64,000 bases of DNA from Wolbachia endosymbiont (group B) of Protocalliphora azurea (GTDB lineage Bacteria; Pseudomonadota; Alphaproteobacteria; Rickettsiales; Anaplasmataceae). The stretch spans positions 1,364,001 to 1,428,000 of the forward strand of contig NZ_OX366394.1 of NCBI RefSeq assembly GCF_947251865.1, read 5' to 3'. Both the position numbers and the translations under genes were made by a program. The notes below the pieces were generated by a model, which saw only the letters and a list, made by a program, of their open reading frames with translations, was not told the origin of the DNA and searched no databases. Within the stretch, counting starts at the first letter, position 1, and every line of letters begins with the position of its first letter. Shown piece by piece: positions 28,058-36,656 of this stretch.

Positions 28058-29641
28058 CTACTCCTTATTTTCTATATTAACTACCTTTGCACCTTTAAAC
28101 GTATTTAATATATCCTTAACTACAGGTGCATAATTTAAATTACTCACTTCCCTATTCATATAACTCGTATCAACTATAATAACCCACTCCTGATTAGTGG
28201 CTTGATTTAAGTAACTTTTCAAGTCATTACAAAAATTACTGTTCAAGTTAGATACAGCTTTTAATTTTAAATACCCAAATTTACAATCTATTAATTTTAG
28301 ATTACTACACAGTTGTTTGTAAAGATAAATTTGGTTACTCCGCCTTAATAGTTGCAAAATCTTATCAAAATCGTAATTTTGTTGTTTATTTTTCACATGG
28401 ATCCCAGTGTCACGCACTGGGATGACAGAGTGGGGTTTTTCCACATATTTTTTTGGATCCGAGTAGTCAGCTACTTGGATGACAGGGGGGGAAGGTGCAA
28501 CAGGTCTGCCCTGTCTATTTCCTTGCTCTACATTCTGTGAAAGAATTTTTTTGATCACCTGTTCCGGAGAAGGCAAATCAGAAAGATAACAAAGGCTAAT
28601 TAATATCATTTCAGCGGCAATTTCATTGCATGTTGAAACCTTTATATCTTGAATACCCTTAAGCAGCACCTTCCACAATCTCGAAAAAAATATTAAAGAC
28701 TTTTTTGTACTCAAATCTTTTACTTTGCTCTTCTCATATTCTGTATCAATCTCTTTTGTAATTAAAAAACGGCATATTAACTGGATTGTTTGCAGCAGAT
28801 CTTCAAAAATATTGAGCGGATTTGCTGTTTTTACCACATTGTCGAATACTAACAAAGCCTTCTGTAAATCACTATCTAATACTGCTTCCAGTAGATCAAA
28901 TATAACGTTTCTATCTACTAGACCAAGTATGTCTGTAACACTTTGAGTGGATATTGTACCATCTTTGCTATATAGCAATGCTTGATTCATCAAAAATAAA
29001 GCGTTACGCATTGAATTGCTACAGTGGTGAGCAATTAATTCCGATGCTTCTTTTTCAATAAAATAATTTTCTTTTTGTGCAATATCATTTAAACGCTCCA
29101 TTATCTTAGCTGAAGGAATGTTATGTAAGTCAAACCTTTGACAACGTGCAATAACAGTTATTGGTATCTTTTTTATTTCTGTAGTTGCTAGAATAAACTT
29201 TACGCTAGATGGTGGTTCTTCTAGAGTTTTAAGTAATGCATTAAATGCATTACTGGATAACATGTGTACTTCATCTATAATGTAAACTTTAAATTTAGAA
29301 CTTATTGGTAAATAGCAAATATCTCCCAAGATCGCTCTAACATCCTCAACACTAGTGTGACTTGCCGCATCGATTTCAACTACATCTGGATGGCTTGAAT
29401 TTTTTATTGCCAGACAACTTGTACATGATCCACAAGGTTCAAAAGTTGGCCCCAATGAGCAGTTCAAACATAAAGCTATTATTCTTGCAGTGGTGGTTTT
29501 ACCAATTCCACTGCTACCAGAAAGCAGTATAGATTGTGGAATTTTGTTGAGAGTAAAAGCATTTTCTAGTATACGCACCAATATATCTTGACCTACTAAA
29601 TCTTTAAAGCTACTAGGACGATATTTTAATGCTATGTTCAT
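28058..29641 (-). CDS. dnaX: DNA polymerase III tau/gamma subunit
   Basis: DnaX is the AAA+ core of the clamp loader. The 527-residue protein has Walker A GSSGIGKTT, a zinc module (CSLGPTFEPCGSCTSC), Walker B IIDEVHML and sensor LATTEIKKIP. Domain III is followed by a linker of unusual origin. At about residues 385-417 the translation (VADYSDPKKYVEKP, HSVIPVRDTGIHVKN) is encoded by two palindromic repeats of the dispersed Wolbachia type, inserted without breaking the frame. The C-terminal part resumes with DFDKILQLLRR. It is followed directly by ybaB. Confidence 0.94.
   Translation of the reverse strand: MNIALKYRPSSFKDLVGQDILVRILENAFTLNKIPQSILLSGSSGIGKTTTARIIALCLNCSLGPTFEPCGSCTSCLAIKNSSHPDVVEIDAASHTSVEDVRAILGDICYLPISSKFKVYIIDEVHMLSSNAFNALLKTLEEPPSSVKFILATTEIKKIPITVIARCQRFDLHNIPSAKIMERLNDIAQKENYFIEKEASELIAHHCSNSMRNALFLMNQALLYSKDGTISTQSVTDILGLVDRNVIFDLLEAVLDSDLQKALLVFDNVVKTANPLNIFEDLLQTIQLICRFLITKEIDTEYEKSKVKDLSTKKSLIFFSRLWKVLLKGIQDIKVSTCNEIAAEMILISLCYLSDLPSPEQVIKKILSQNVEQGNRQGRPVAPSPPVIQVADYSDPKKYVEKPHSVIPVRDTGIHVKNKQQNYDFDKILQLLRRSNQIYLYKQLCSNLKLIDCKFGYLKLKAVSNLNSNFCNDLKSYLNQATNQEWVIIVDTSYMNREVSNLNYAPVVKDILNTFKGAKVVNIENKE
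28393..28490. repeat. Palindromic repeat pair inside dnaX
   Basis: Palindromes GGATCCCAGTGTCACGCACT... (about 28399-28428) and GGATCCGAGTAGTCAGCTAC... (about 28454-28484) match the family seen in intergenic sites at 8.2, 26.6 and 29.9 kb. Here they are translated in frame as part of the DnaX linker. Confidence 0.75.
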
Positions 29642-30191
29642 AGCCTAGAATAAAACAAATAGTACAAATAGGTATGCAACCCAAAAAGATTCTGATATGG
29701 TTGCTTCATTTCTGACCTGACCAAGTTACAGAATTTTTGCCTGCATACCTTATCAAAGGTTATACTTTTTTTTTTTTTTAGCAAGGTATATTCTATATTA
29801 GTCTTATAATTTATATGTTAGACCTTTTGCAACATTACTTTGGAGTAAACAGCCGTTACCTAAAATACTCTTCTTCTGTCATCCCAGTGTCCAGACACTG
29901 GGATCCAGAAAACTTAATTTTAAATGAATACATTAGGCTGTTGTATAATAAGAACTGGATTCCAGTGTCAATCACTGAAATGACACCCTTCCGGTGGGGA
30001 TTGCTCTCAAACTACAATGTTCGTACAGTTGTACTGGGATTCAAGTATAAAAATATTTGGAAATTATACAATGGACAATGGATTCTAGGAATATATGTTA
30101 AAAGTAATGTCCATAATGAAATAAGCTGGATTCCAATGTCACGTACTGGAATGACAACATATAGGTATTGGAATAACAAAAGAGGAATATT
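29642..30191. repeat. Intergenic region with palindromic repeats and a T14 homopolymer
   Basis: No convincing gene is seen in this 550-bp stretch. It contains a run of 14 T at 29766-29779 and three more palindromic repeats (about 29880-29911, 29950-29985 and 30131-30160) of the ATCCCAGTG/GGATGAC type. A 126-codon frame running through the repeats is repeat-derived and is not called as a gene. Confidence 0.65.
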
Positions 30192-30845
30192 ATGATTTTA
30201 TATCATTTTCCTCTTTGTCCATTTTCACGAAAAGTTAGAGCTCTTCTCAAGGAAAAAAAGCTGAGTTGTGATTTGGTATATGAAAATCCATGGGAAAAGC
30301 GGAATGAATTCATGGAGATCAATCCAATCGGACAAGTACCAGTATTAATAGATAATAACTTTGTAATAGCGGATAGTAATGCCATTTGTGAATATATAGA
30401 AGAGATTTACAATAGTAACGTCAAATTACTTGGTTCATCAACTATTATTAAGTCTAAAATACGCGCTTTAATCAATTGGTTCGATAGCAAATTTTACAAT
30501 GAAGTTACTAAGTATATTATGAATGAAAAAGTAATTACTAACCGCAGCCCTGACTCTAGATTTCTTCATGCAGCTCAGCATAACCTGCCTTACCATATGG
30601 AATACATCGAACACTTAATTAACAAGAACGTTTGGCTTGCAACCGATAAGTTCACTTTAGCCGATATTACTTTAGCATCACATATTTCTATAATAGACTA
30701 CGTAAATAGTTTTCCCTGGGAAAAAAGTAAGATTTTAAAAGAATGGTACTCCATTGTTAAATCAAGGCCTTGTTTTCGCGAAATATTATTAGAGAGAGTT
30801 TTTGGCTTAACTCCCCCTAGACATTACGCTGACCTTGATTTTTAA
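30192..30845 (+). CDS. Glutathione S-transferase-like protein
   Basis: The 217-residue cytosolic protein has a thioredoxin-fold N-terminal domain: LYHFPLCPFSRKVRALLKEK with a Cys-Pro-Phe-Ser motif, NPIGQVPVLI with the cis-Pro, and ADSNAICEYIEE with the glutathione gamma-glutamyl contact. A helical C-terminal domain follows (FTLADITLASHISIIDY). Glutathione conjugation or stress protection is likely, but the substrate is unknown. The end overlaps the convergent remnant of an O-methyltransferase gene. Confidence 0.88.
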   Translation: MILYHFPLCPFSRKVRALLKEKKLSCDLVYENPWEKRNEFMEINPIGQVPVLIDNNFVIADSNAICEYIEEIYNSNVKLLGSSTIIKSKIRALINWFDSKFYNEVTKYIMNEKVITNRSPDSRFLHAAQHNLPYHMEYIEHLINKNVWLATDKFTLADITLASHISIIDYVNSFPWEKSKILKEWYSIVKSRPCFREILLERVFGLTPPRHYADLDF

Positions 30846-30891
30846 CTTGCGTTAGTTTTAAAGCTACAGTCATTCCTTCGTCAGTAGGAAT
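30817..30891 (-). pseudogene. C-terminal end of a broken O-methyltransferase gene
   Basis: Minus-strand codons read IPTDEGMTVALKLTQVKNQG and end QRNV then TAG at 30817-30819. The block I-P-x-x-E/D-G-M-T-V-A is the last strand of class I SAM-dependent O-methyltransferases (CCoAOMT-like). The preceding part of the same gene lies on the plus strand at 55686-55823, ending SILIPT. The 9-bp AGTAGGAAT, the insertion duplication, is present on both pieces. The two are separated by an IS4-mediated inversion, and the N-terminal half is not in the window. Confidence 0.72.
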
Positions 30892-32391
30892 CTTACTATT
30901 ACCCACAAATATAAATGGACATAAAAATAAAGTATTACAACATTAAAGTTTGCAAACATTGAGGGTAAAAAATGGCAAACAGGAATAATGAATGGGCTGA
31001 AAATGAATTTGGAGATGCTGTACTTGGAGATAAAAGGTTAACTGACCGATTAGTAAATATTGCTGATAGTTTTACAAGTTTACCTGAAAGCTCAATCAAT
31101 CAGGCGTGTGGAAGTTGGTCAGAAGCAAAAGCAGCATATCGTTTTTTTCAAAATGAGAACGTGAAAGAAGGCGATATTCTAGCTTCACACGTTGCTAAAA
31201 CAGTTGAAAGAACAAAAGCCCATAAAAAAATTTTTGTGATCCAAGATACAAGTTATATTTCATACACAGACCATGAAAAAACAAGTGGATTGGGAGTTAT
31301 TACAAGAAAACATAGTCAAGGTATTATAATGCATACAGCTCTAGCTGTTAGTATAGAAGGTTTGGTACTAGGGATACTAGATCAAAAAATTTATTCAAGA
31401 CCTGAAGAATCTGAAAACATAAAAAAAAAGAACAATGACAGTATCCGCATTGAAGATAAAGAGAGTATAAAATGGTTAGAAACTTTAAGCAACACAAACA
31501 ACATTATTGATTCAACTCAAACTGAGACTATAACTATATGCGATAGAGAAGCAGATATATATGAGTTTTTTGAGCTTGCACATAATCTTAATTCGGCAGT
31601 GTTAGTTAGAGCTTCCAAAGATAGGGCAGTAAATAGAAAATCTCGATATCCTGAAAAAGGTGAGCAGAAGTTATGGGAATTTATTAAATCCTCTCATTGT
31701 GCAGGTACGGTAAAAGTTGAAGTTCCTGCAAAAGATAATAAGCCAAAAAGAACAGCACATTTGGAAGTTAGATTCGGAAAGTTTATTATGCATCCATCTA
31801 AGAATAGTATTAGGCATAAGAAAGAAGAATTACTTAAATTACCACACTATGCAGTTTACGTTGTTGAAAAAGACTTTCCTTCTGAAACAAGTCCGCTAGA
31901 GTGGATGCTTTTAACAAATCTTCCAGTCAATACCTTTGATGAAGCTGTTGAAAAAGTTAGGTGGTATTGTCTTAGATGGAAAATAGAAATATTACATAAA
32001 ATTTTAAAATCTGGTCTCAAAGTTGAAGAATGTAGGCTTGGAACAGCAGAAAGGTTGATGCGATATTTAACAGTAATGAGTATTATTGCTTGGAGAATTT
32101 TCTTTATTACAACAATTGCAAGAACTGATCCAACATTACCGTGTACTACCTTATTAGCCGAAGAAGAATGGAAAGTTCTATATGTAAAAATACATAGAAA
32201 ACCATGTTCAAATGCAACTCCTACTATAAAAGAAGCTGTTTCATGGGTTGCTCAACTTGGAGGACATTTGGCTAGAAAAAATGATCTAGAACCAGGACCC
32301 ATTACTATTTGGAAAGGATGGAGACGTCTCTTTGATCTAGCAGAAGGATGGCGACTTGCTCACGAACTTTATATTTGTGGGTAATAGTAAG
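30892..32391 (+). mobile_element. IS4-family insertion sequence, copy 1 (1500 bp)
   Basis: The element is bounded by perfect inverted ends beginning CTTACTATTACCCACAAATA. The identical copy at 55824-57323 is inverted. The left flank is AGTAGGAAT and the right flank GTGTGTAT. These do not match each other, but each matches a flank of the other copy. That is the expected outcome of recombination between two inverted copies rather than of two simple insertions. Confidence 0.92.
30972..32384 (+). CDS. IS4-family transposase, copy 1
   Basis: A 470-residue DDE transposase of the IS50/Tn5-like group. The N-terminal domain is EFGDAVLGDKRLTDRL with SWSEAKAAYRFFQNE, the DDE region includes VIQDTSYISYTDH and ICDREADIYEFF, and the YREK signature appears as RWKIEILHKILKSGLKVEECRL. 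The reading frame is intact and the same protein is encoded by copy 2, so either copy could be active. Confidence 0.93.
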   Translation: MANRNNEWAENEFGDAVLGDKRLTDRLVNIADSFTSLPESSINQACGSWSEAKAAYRFFQNENVKEGDILASHVAKTVERTKAHKKIFVIQDTSYISYTDHEKTSGLGVITRKHSQGIIMHTALAVSIEGLVLGILDQKIYSRPEESENIKKKNNDSIRIEDKESIKWLETLSNTNNIIDSTQTETITICDREADIYEFFELAHNLNSAVLVRASKDRAVNRKSRYPEKGEQKLWEFIKSSHCAGTVKVEVPAKDNKPKRTAHLEVRFGKFIMHPSKNSIRHKKEELLKLPHYAVYVVEKDFPSETSPLEWMLLTNLPVNTFDEAVEKVRWYCLRWKIEILHKILKSGLKVEECRLGTAERLMRYLTVMSIIAWRIFFITTIARTDPTLPCTTLLAEEEWKVLYVKIHRKPCSNATPTIKEAVSWVAQLGGHLARKNDLEPGPITIWKGWRRLFDLAEGWRLAHELYICG

Positions 32392-32651
32392 GTGTGTATG
32401 GATATGGAAGAAACGGGACATCTTGTAACGTAATTTTCAGCCTGTGCCAACGCTCGATCAGCATGTCTGTCTATTGCTTGCCCTGCCTTGAGTTCAATTA
32501 TAATAGGAACAGAATCCATCAATCGTTGTACACCACGTACAAGAAAAGTAATATCTGTATATCCACCCCCCACAAATAACTCAAGGTAAATACCAGCTGT
32601 ATGACGATACCTAAAATTCATCAAAAACCCTGACAAAAAACCATGATAGTC
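32392..32651 (-). pseudogene. cifB: cifB fragment 2: first PD-(D/E)XK nuclease domain
   Basis: This 260-bp minus-strand piece lies between IS4 copy 1 and the first IS256. It encodes DYHGFLSGFLMNFRYRHTAG, then LELFVGGGYTDITFLV, then SVPIIIELKAGQAID. The Asp of YTD and the Glu-Lys of ELK are the catalytic pattern of a PD-(D/E)XK nuclease. The upstream junction is in frame with fragment 1 once IS256 and one TGATAGTC copy are removed. The downstream end SISIHT continues in frame into fragment 3 at 57324 through the ATACACAC duplication. Confidence 0.88.
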
Positions 32652-33988
32652 GGGAATGTTCAAAAAAGTGTGTCAAACCGAAAAAAAAGTAATAAATTGA
32701 TATAAAAAATGGAGGTTTGATATGAGTCAAGCAAATAGAACTACTGGTTTGGTAGATTATAAAGAATTAGAAACAAATATCCTGTCATCTATACGAGAAG
32801 GAAGACCATTGACAGGAAGAGATGGAGCATTAACACCGTTTATAAAAAGGCTGCTAGAGGCAAGTCTGGAAGGTGAAATAGAAAGCCACATGTCAGCTAA
32901 AAGTGAAGAAAATAACCGAAGAAATGGAAGGAATGCAAAAACTTTACGTACAAGTTCAGGCTCATTTGAACTATTAACACCAAGAGACAGAGAAGGAAGC
33001 TTTGAACCGCAAATAGTCAAAAAAAGGCAAACAAGCCTACATCCAGAACTTGAAGCAAAGGTCTTAAGTACATACGCCAGTGGCATGGGATACAGAGACA
33101 TAGCTTCACACGTTGAGGAAATATATGACCATAAAATATCAGCAGCAGAGATATCCAATATTACTGATAAACTGCTACCAATAATCAATGAATGGCGCAG
33201 CCGTCCATTGCAATCAGTGTATCCAATAGTGTTCATGGATGGCATGTTTTTTAAGGTCAAGGAGGACGGACATTGCGTAAGTAAATGCATGTATAATATA
33301 TTGGGTATAAATCAAAATGGCAGAAAAGAAGTATTAGGTTTTTATCTGGCTGAAAGTGAGGGAGCTAACTTCTGGTTGGGAGTTTTAAATGACCTCAAAG
33401 AAAGAGGAGTAGAAGATATTCTGATTGCATGTGTAGATGGGCTAAAAAGCTTTCCTGCAGCCATCAACAGTGTATTTCCCAGTGCAGAAGTGCAGCTATG
33501 TATAGTACACCAAATAAGAAATTCTCTGAAATATGTATCCAGTAAAGATGTAAAAGTTTTCATGAATGATCTGAAAAAAATATATCGTGCTTCAAGTAAA
33601 GAAATTGCTGAGAATTATCTGCTTGAGCTGGAAGAAAAATGGGGAGAAAAGTATCCTTTAGTTATAAAATCCTGGCAGAACAATTGGGAAAACTTATCCA
33701 GTTATTTTAAGTATTCTGGGCCAGTTAGGAAGCTGATTTACACCACTAATCCAATTGAGGGGTTGCATAGACAAATCAGGAAATTTACTAAAACTAAGGG
33801 TTCATTTACTAGTACAAATGCCTTGTACAAACAGGTATATTGTGCTATAAAAAAGGTAGAGCAAAGGTGGATTATGGCTCTCCCTAATTGGGCTTTAACT
33901 ATGTCTCAACTTGATATTTTCTTTCCAGATAGATTGAAAATTGAGTTGAACTAAAAATGCGGCTTGACACACTTTTTTGAACGTTCCC
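32652..33988 (+). mobile_element. IS256-family insertion sequence, copy 1 (1337 bp), in cifB
   Basis: The inverted ends start GGGAAYGTTCAAAAAAGTGT. An exact 8-bp target duplication, TGATAGTC, flanks it at 32644-32651 and 33989-33996, so this is a simple, relatively recent insertion. It splits cifB between Asp-Tyr and Gly-Phe codons. A second full copy is at 49208-50544. Confidence 0.93.
32722..33954 (+). CDS. IS256-family (mutator-type) transposase, copy 1
   Basis: The 410-residue DDE transposase has the family blocks SLEGEIESHMSAKSEEN, VFMDGMFFK with the first catalytic Asp, CVDGLKSFPAAINSVFP with the second, and YTTNPIEGLHRQIRKFTK with the catalytic Glu region. A GGAGG ribosome site lies just upstream. 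The frame is intact and identical to copy 2. Confidence 0.94.
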   Translation: MSQANRTTGLVDYKELETNILSSIREGRPLTGRDGALTPFIKRLLEASLEGEIESHMSAKSEENNRRNGRNAKTLRTSSGSFELLTPRDREGSFEPQIVKKRQTSLHPELEAKVLSTYASGMGYRDIASHVEEIYDHKISAAEISNITDKLLPIINEWRSRPLQSVYPIVFMDGMFFKVKEDGHCVSKCMYNILGINQNGRKEVLGFYLAESEGANFWLGVLNDLKERGVEDILIACVDGLKSFPAAINSVFPSAEVQLCIVHQIRNSLKYVSSKDVKVFMNDLKKIYRASSKEIAENYLLELEEKWGEKYPLVIKSWQNNWENLSSYFKYSGPVRKLIYTTNPIEGLHRQIRKFTKTKGSFTSTNALYKQVYCAIKKVEQRWIMALPNWALTMSQLDIFFPDRLKIELN

Positions 33989-34728
33989 TGATAGTCCGAC
34001 TCCTTGCTATTGAAGTTCAGTTGCTGATTATACCTATTGTAGAGATTAATTATGTACTGCAAAACATCATCAATAGTATCAACAACATCATCTGCATTAT
34101 TACTTGCCAAGTCTCCTAATAAACCTGACAGAAAACCTTGTTGTATACCAAAGTTCCTGGTGATCTCTTCAAAACCATTGCATGGAGAAGCTGAATTTCC
34201 AGTAAATGCATTTCTCTCGCGAATTTTTACACATCTTATTGCTTCCTCCTCTTCATCTTCTCCTTGATTTTCTGCCCACACGAATGTTTTATATTCTTCC
34301 CATGCAAATCGTCCTGTCCGTGATATGACACCCTGCTGTAGTAATCTATTTTCTACCCATAACTTCTCTTGTTGACTAAATCTTGAGCCAAAACTATTTT
34401 GCCTATCAGCAATAGTGAAACACCTTACAATTCTGAAACCTCTTCTATCTCTGTCATTAGTTAATACAGCAACCTTTAAGTTTCCTTTTCTAGGTTCATT
34501 CGGATTGTTGTCAAAATGAAAATAAATTTTTTCATTATCTGCAACATCAGAATCAAACGCAGTAGCAAACATACCAAAAAAGAATGCAGGAAAAAAGCGA
34601 TCCTTACCCACCGAGTGCAAAAAAGATGGACACTGATCCAAGAAAGATTCAAACCTTTCTACAAACTCTTGGCAATTTCCGTTTAACAAACTTCTAATCA
34701 GTCCAATATTTTCACCATTGTTATGCAT
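33989..34728 (-). pseudogene. cifB: cifB fragment 1: N-terminal region
   Basis: The start at 34728 follows the cifA stop by 9 nt with AGAGGTG as ribosome site, the usual tight cifA-cifB arrangement. The protein opens MHNNGENIGLIRSLL, then FESFLDQCPSFLHSVGKDRF and FFFGMFATAFDSDV, matching the N-terminus of Wolbachia CI-factor B proteins. It runs about 246 residues to KESDY, where IS256 interrupts it. Translation would continue into the IS end (GTFKK...) and terminate at 33895. CifB is the toxin of the cytoplasmic incompatibility pair, acting on paternal chromatin; this truncated form lacks both nuclease domains. Confidence 0.9.
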
Positions 34729-34737
34729 AAAACACCT

Positions 34738-36103
34738 CTATTTACTATAACCAGATAAACCGCTAACGCCAGGAGATCCTAACGTAGACTGCGGGTCACC
34801 AGAGCCACCAAAGTCACCGCCACCTCTATGAGGAATAGGTAACTTATCTAGCTCAGAAAACAACTCCTCTGCCAGCTTGCCATAATCAACACCACTCTTC
34901 ATACCAGGTCTACCAACCATTTTTAGGTTGCTAATTAAATAATTTTTAAAATTCACAAAATCCTCCTGTGTACAATACTCTTTTGCAAACTGTAAAATCT
35001 CTAACAGCTCGTCTTTTTTTCCAGTATCACCTTCACCTAAAGCACAACCGCGCTCCCAATCTACAATTAATCCAGCGCATGCGTTTGATAGGGACTCTAC
35101 CATTTGAAAAAACAGCAGCCTTTTTATTCTCATTAAAGCGATTGCACCTCCAAATATCCATAGTAATTGATCTAGCTTGAACACCTGACTCAGGACTTTC
35201 TAGCATTACATTTGAAAGTGAGGAAAGAAGGAGTGCATAATCATGATGTGAAAGTATTTTGTCTGCAGGTACTGAAACTTCTTCATAGCACCAGCGCTTC
35301 ACCATATCTCGAACTGTACCAAGAAAACTCCAACGTATCAAACCATTAAGAAGTGAATATACTCCTTGATCTTTTTCTGACAACTTAAGCAATAGCTCAC
35401 GTTTCGCTGGATCATCCATTTTATACAGGCAAAAATCTAAAACGGTAGCACGATTATAGTTACATTGAATAGTGGATAAAGTAGTAACCGCATTTATAAT
35501 TTCTTTTTCTCTTTCTTGCAGGTTTAAACGGTTATAGAAATACTCCACTCCCTCGCTCCATTTAAGATCTACAACTTCCCGGAAACCATCTACGTTACTA
35601 TATTCTTTTAATGTTCCTGATTCTCTATCAATCCAAAAGCTGAATGCAGGATCGTAACTTCCCATAGAGTCTAGCAAATCGTTTCTTATATACTTGTCAT
35701 CTACAGGATTACCGTCTATGTCTACTGCACCAGGAGAGACTCTACCTTTGTAAGACTCAAATTGCTCTTGAAAGAGCGGATAAATTTTATCTACCACACA
35801 ATACCTGCAAGCCATGTTATACCTGCAAAACGGATTCTCTATTTTATCTATTTTTTCCTCAGTTAGCTTCTGTCCTAGGATGTAATTGTTTAATTTTGTA
35901 TCTGACCAGCAACTCTCATCGCGAAATATACTGTATAAAAACTGCAACTCATTATCTTCCAAATATTCTATTTGTTTAATGTAGGTTTTCACCCATCTTT
36001 CAATTGCTAAATGCCTTTCAGCAGCAACCTTAGAATCTGCATGTTGAATAACACTCTTTAACTTAGTAAGTACTGCAGCATGACGATCTGTCTTCCTTGG
36101 CAT
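34738..36103 (-). pseudogene. cifA: cifA with a single frameshift
   Basis: CifA is the rescue factor and, in some strains, a co-inducer of cytoplasmic incompatibility. The first 330 or so residues (36103 to about 35090) carry the family blocks LQFLYSIFRDESCWSDTKLN, NMACRYCVVDKIYPLFQ, FSFWIDRESGTLKEY and LKWSEGVEYFYNRL. After NENKKAAVFSNGRVPI the frame is lost. The next frame supplies NACAGLIVDWERG, then FLNFAK-like ILQFAKEYC, GVDYGKLAEELFSELDKLP and STLGSPGVSGLSGY. Removing one A from the A3 run on the coding strand (plus-strand TTT at 35084-35086) restores a protein of about 454 residues, a normal length. A GGGGG ribosome site precedes the ATG. Confidence 0.88.
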
Positions 36104-36240
36104 TTTACCCCCTATATAAAAATATTTACTGCATTATGCAAAAGTTAGAATCAAACAGCAACACTAAAATTATCAAGGATAAGAAAATTTTATGAAAAAC
36201 ATTTTTTATATTTAAATATCATCTATTTTGCACTTAACTG

Positions 36241-36375
36241 ATGCGTAGAATTGGTGAAAAAATCAAATAGGCCATAGCGAGAATAGCGGAAGAGTTAGAT
36301 GTAGGCTTTAATATATTAGACTAATGGATAAAGAAGTATAATAAATTGAAAAGCGCTCTAAGGGAGCTACAGTAC
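36241..36375 (+). pseudogene. Short transposase-like helix-turn-helix remnant
   Basis: A broken frame reads MRRIGEKIK stop AIARIAEELDVGFNILD stop WIKKYNKLKSALREL. The order of helix-turn-helix and WIKKY resembles the OrfA of IS3-type elements. Two in-frame stops and no catalytic part are present. The assignment is tentative. Confidence 0.3.
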
Positions 36376-36543
36376 TTAAGCTTTTTCCTTGAGCTGTGAA
36401 ATTTCAGAATGAGAAAAACCTGTAGTTTGTGATATAATGTCAGTAGAGACGCCAGCTTTAAGTAGGTTTTTAGCCACAGCAATTTTAGCTTGTTTGTCGC
36501 CTTCTGCTGTTTTTGTAGCCGATGAAGCTAGTGCAGCTGATTT
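36376..36543 (-). pseudogene. C-terminal remnant of an Rpn-family nuclease gene
   Basis: The minus strand reads GDKQAKIAVAKNLLKAGVST, DIISQTTGFSHSEISQLKEK and then a stop. This matches the tail of the complete Rpn gene at 40422-41342. The catalytic domain is absent. The rest of 36104-36656 shows no gene. Confidence 0.65.
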
Positions 36544-36656
36544 TAGCACATAACAGAATTACCATATAAGAAAGTTCGAACGTATCACTTGGTAGGAAAA
36601 GTTGACAAATTGAACTTTATATATAATAATTAAATTATTAATTTAAGCAGTAAAGT

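Noticed and set aside
29815..30195. 126-codon plus-strand frame before the GST-like gene
   Set aside because: Its translation is made largely of the palindromic repeats (VIPVSRHWDP-type strings), with no independent support.
32757..33290. Long antisense frames within both IS256 copies
   Set aside because: They are shadows of the transposase gene on the other strand, identical in both copies only because the element is.
36602..36630. TTGACA...TATAAT upstream of 36657 as a promoter
   Set aside because: The spacing is only 14 nt, too short for a standard sigma-70 promoter, so it was not annotated.
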